From contig NZ_JBGCCT010000005.1 of NCBI RefSeq assembly GCF_041260665.1, positions 310,001 to 374,000 on the forward strand: a DNA stretch of 64,000 bases, written 5' to 3'. The position numbers and the translations under genes were made by a program. The notes under the pieces are model-generated. The model saw only the letters and a list, made by a program, of their open reading frames with translations, was not told the origin of the DNA and did not search any database. This stretch comes from Catenulispora sp. GP43. Its GTDB lineage: Bacteria > Actinomycetota > Actinomycetes > Streptomycetales > Catenulisporaceae. Positions 63,727 to 64,000 of this stretch are shown in pieces. How positions within the stretch are numbered: the stretch's first letter is position 1; every line of letters starts with the position of its first letter.

Positions 63727-64000
63727 TTGACACGATGGGTCCGGACGAGCCGCGCGGGCGCGCGCCGTCCGGCCGATGCCGGACGTGCCCTTCTGCTGTT
63801 CGTGCTGCCCGGGATCTGGGTCGCCGTCGTGCTCCTGCTCCAGGTTCTGCTCCCGGCGCGGATCCAGCTCGCGCCCCTTCTGGCCGCCGCCCCCGCGATC
63901 GCGTGCGCGGGTACCGGACGGCGGCAGTGCGTGTGGATGGCGGGCCTGTGCGCGCTGGTCGCGCTGCTGCCCGGGTCGCCGGGGAACGGCTCCGGCGGCG
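63727..64000 (+). CDS. Membrane protein, N-terminal part (runs off the window)
   Basis: The frame is open to the window edge. After a basic start (RTSRAGARRPADAGRA) come two or three hydrophobic helices (LLLFVLPGIWVAVVLLLQVL, LAPLLAAAPAIACAG, VWMAGLCALVALLPG). This N-terminal pattern is common in SpoIIE-type PP2C phosphatases of actinomycetes, but the catalytic part is outside the window. The start is uncertain: TTG 63727 or TTG 63715; no strong ribosome site. Confidence 0.5.
   Translation, partial: MTRWVRTSRAGARRPADAGRALLLFVLPGIWVAVVLLLQVLLPARIQLAPLLAAAPAIACAGTGRRQCVWMAGLCALVALLPGSPGNGSGG

Overview
The window is a very GC-rich chromosome segment with strong G/C bias at third codon positions, frequent ATGA/GTGA start-stop overlaps and AAGGAG-type ribosome sites. 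Together with a complete spore-pigment type II polyketide locus, WhiJ-like/DUF397 regulators, large LuxR-family ATPase regulators, a SigE-type sigma factor and many secreted enzymes, this points to a filamentous, sporulating actinomycete (Streptomyces/Catenulispora-like). I cannot place it to genus from sequence alone. I found no tRNA, rRNA, CRISPR array, transposase or integrase.

Region by region. 1-2.4 kb: end of an ABC exporter operon (two FtsX-type permeases plus ATPase). 2.5-4.6 kb: an aldo/keto reductase converging on a secreted, permuted PHB-depolymerase-type esterase. 4.7-15.7 kb: a whiE-type spore-pigment cluster in canonical order (divergent FAD hydroxylase; SchA/CurD protein; cupin; KS-alpha; KS-beta; ACP; aromatase/cyclase; TcmI-type cyclase), followed in the same direction by a complete acetyl-CoA carboxylase set (fused accDA, accB, accC) that could supply malonyl-CoA. 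15.8-19.7 kb: an LAL regulator and a type II thioesterase coupled to a 37-codon upstream ORF. 19.7-22.8 kb: a lower-GC regulatory island (DUF397 protein, two small membrane proteins, XRE/DUF5753 regulator).

22.9-29 kb: a complete dihydroxyacetone phosphotransferase system (DhaM-HPr fusion, IclR regulator, DhaK, DhaL, dedicated Enzyme I, aldo/keto reductase); a shared GAAC-N3-GTTC palindrome lies in both promoter regions. 29-34 kb: SHOCT protein, Gfo/Idh/MocA oxidoreductase with divergent ROK regulator, RibD/DHFR-like reductase, and an ArsR-SRPBCC pair with twin palindromic operators. 34-36.8 kb: a lipoprotein pair of unknown function, an alpha/beta hydrolase and a secreted Scabin-like ADP-ribosyltransferase. 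36.9-41.2 kb: a second LAL regulator, a tiny ORF with a strong terminator, and a Q-rich repeat protein.

41.3-47.4 kb: acetate transporter SatP coupled to an acetyl-CoA-synthetase C-terminal remnant, EthD protein, secreted SRPBCC protein, S9 peptidase, secreted lipase. 47.5-52.4 kb: a copper/cytochrome-oxidase locus (CtaG, membrane protein, YcnI, CopC-CopD fusion, DUF5134). 52.7-54.8 kb: SigE-family sigma factor coupled to a large membrane-anchored protein. 54.9-59.3 kb: Clp-N/HTH regulator divergent from two serine hydrolases, then an aldo/keto reductase. 59.4-64 kb: a LuxR HTH fragment, a BBE-type flavin oxidase, a lipoprotein with a secreted phosphoesterase, and the start of a membrane protein.

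A recurring oddity is short tandem repeats at or just past stop codons (seven loci).
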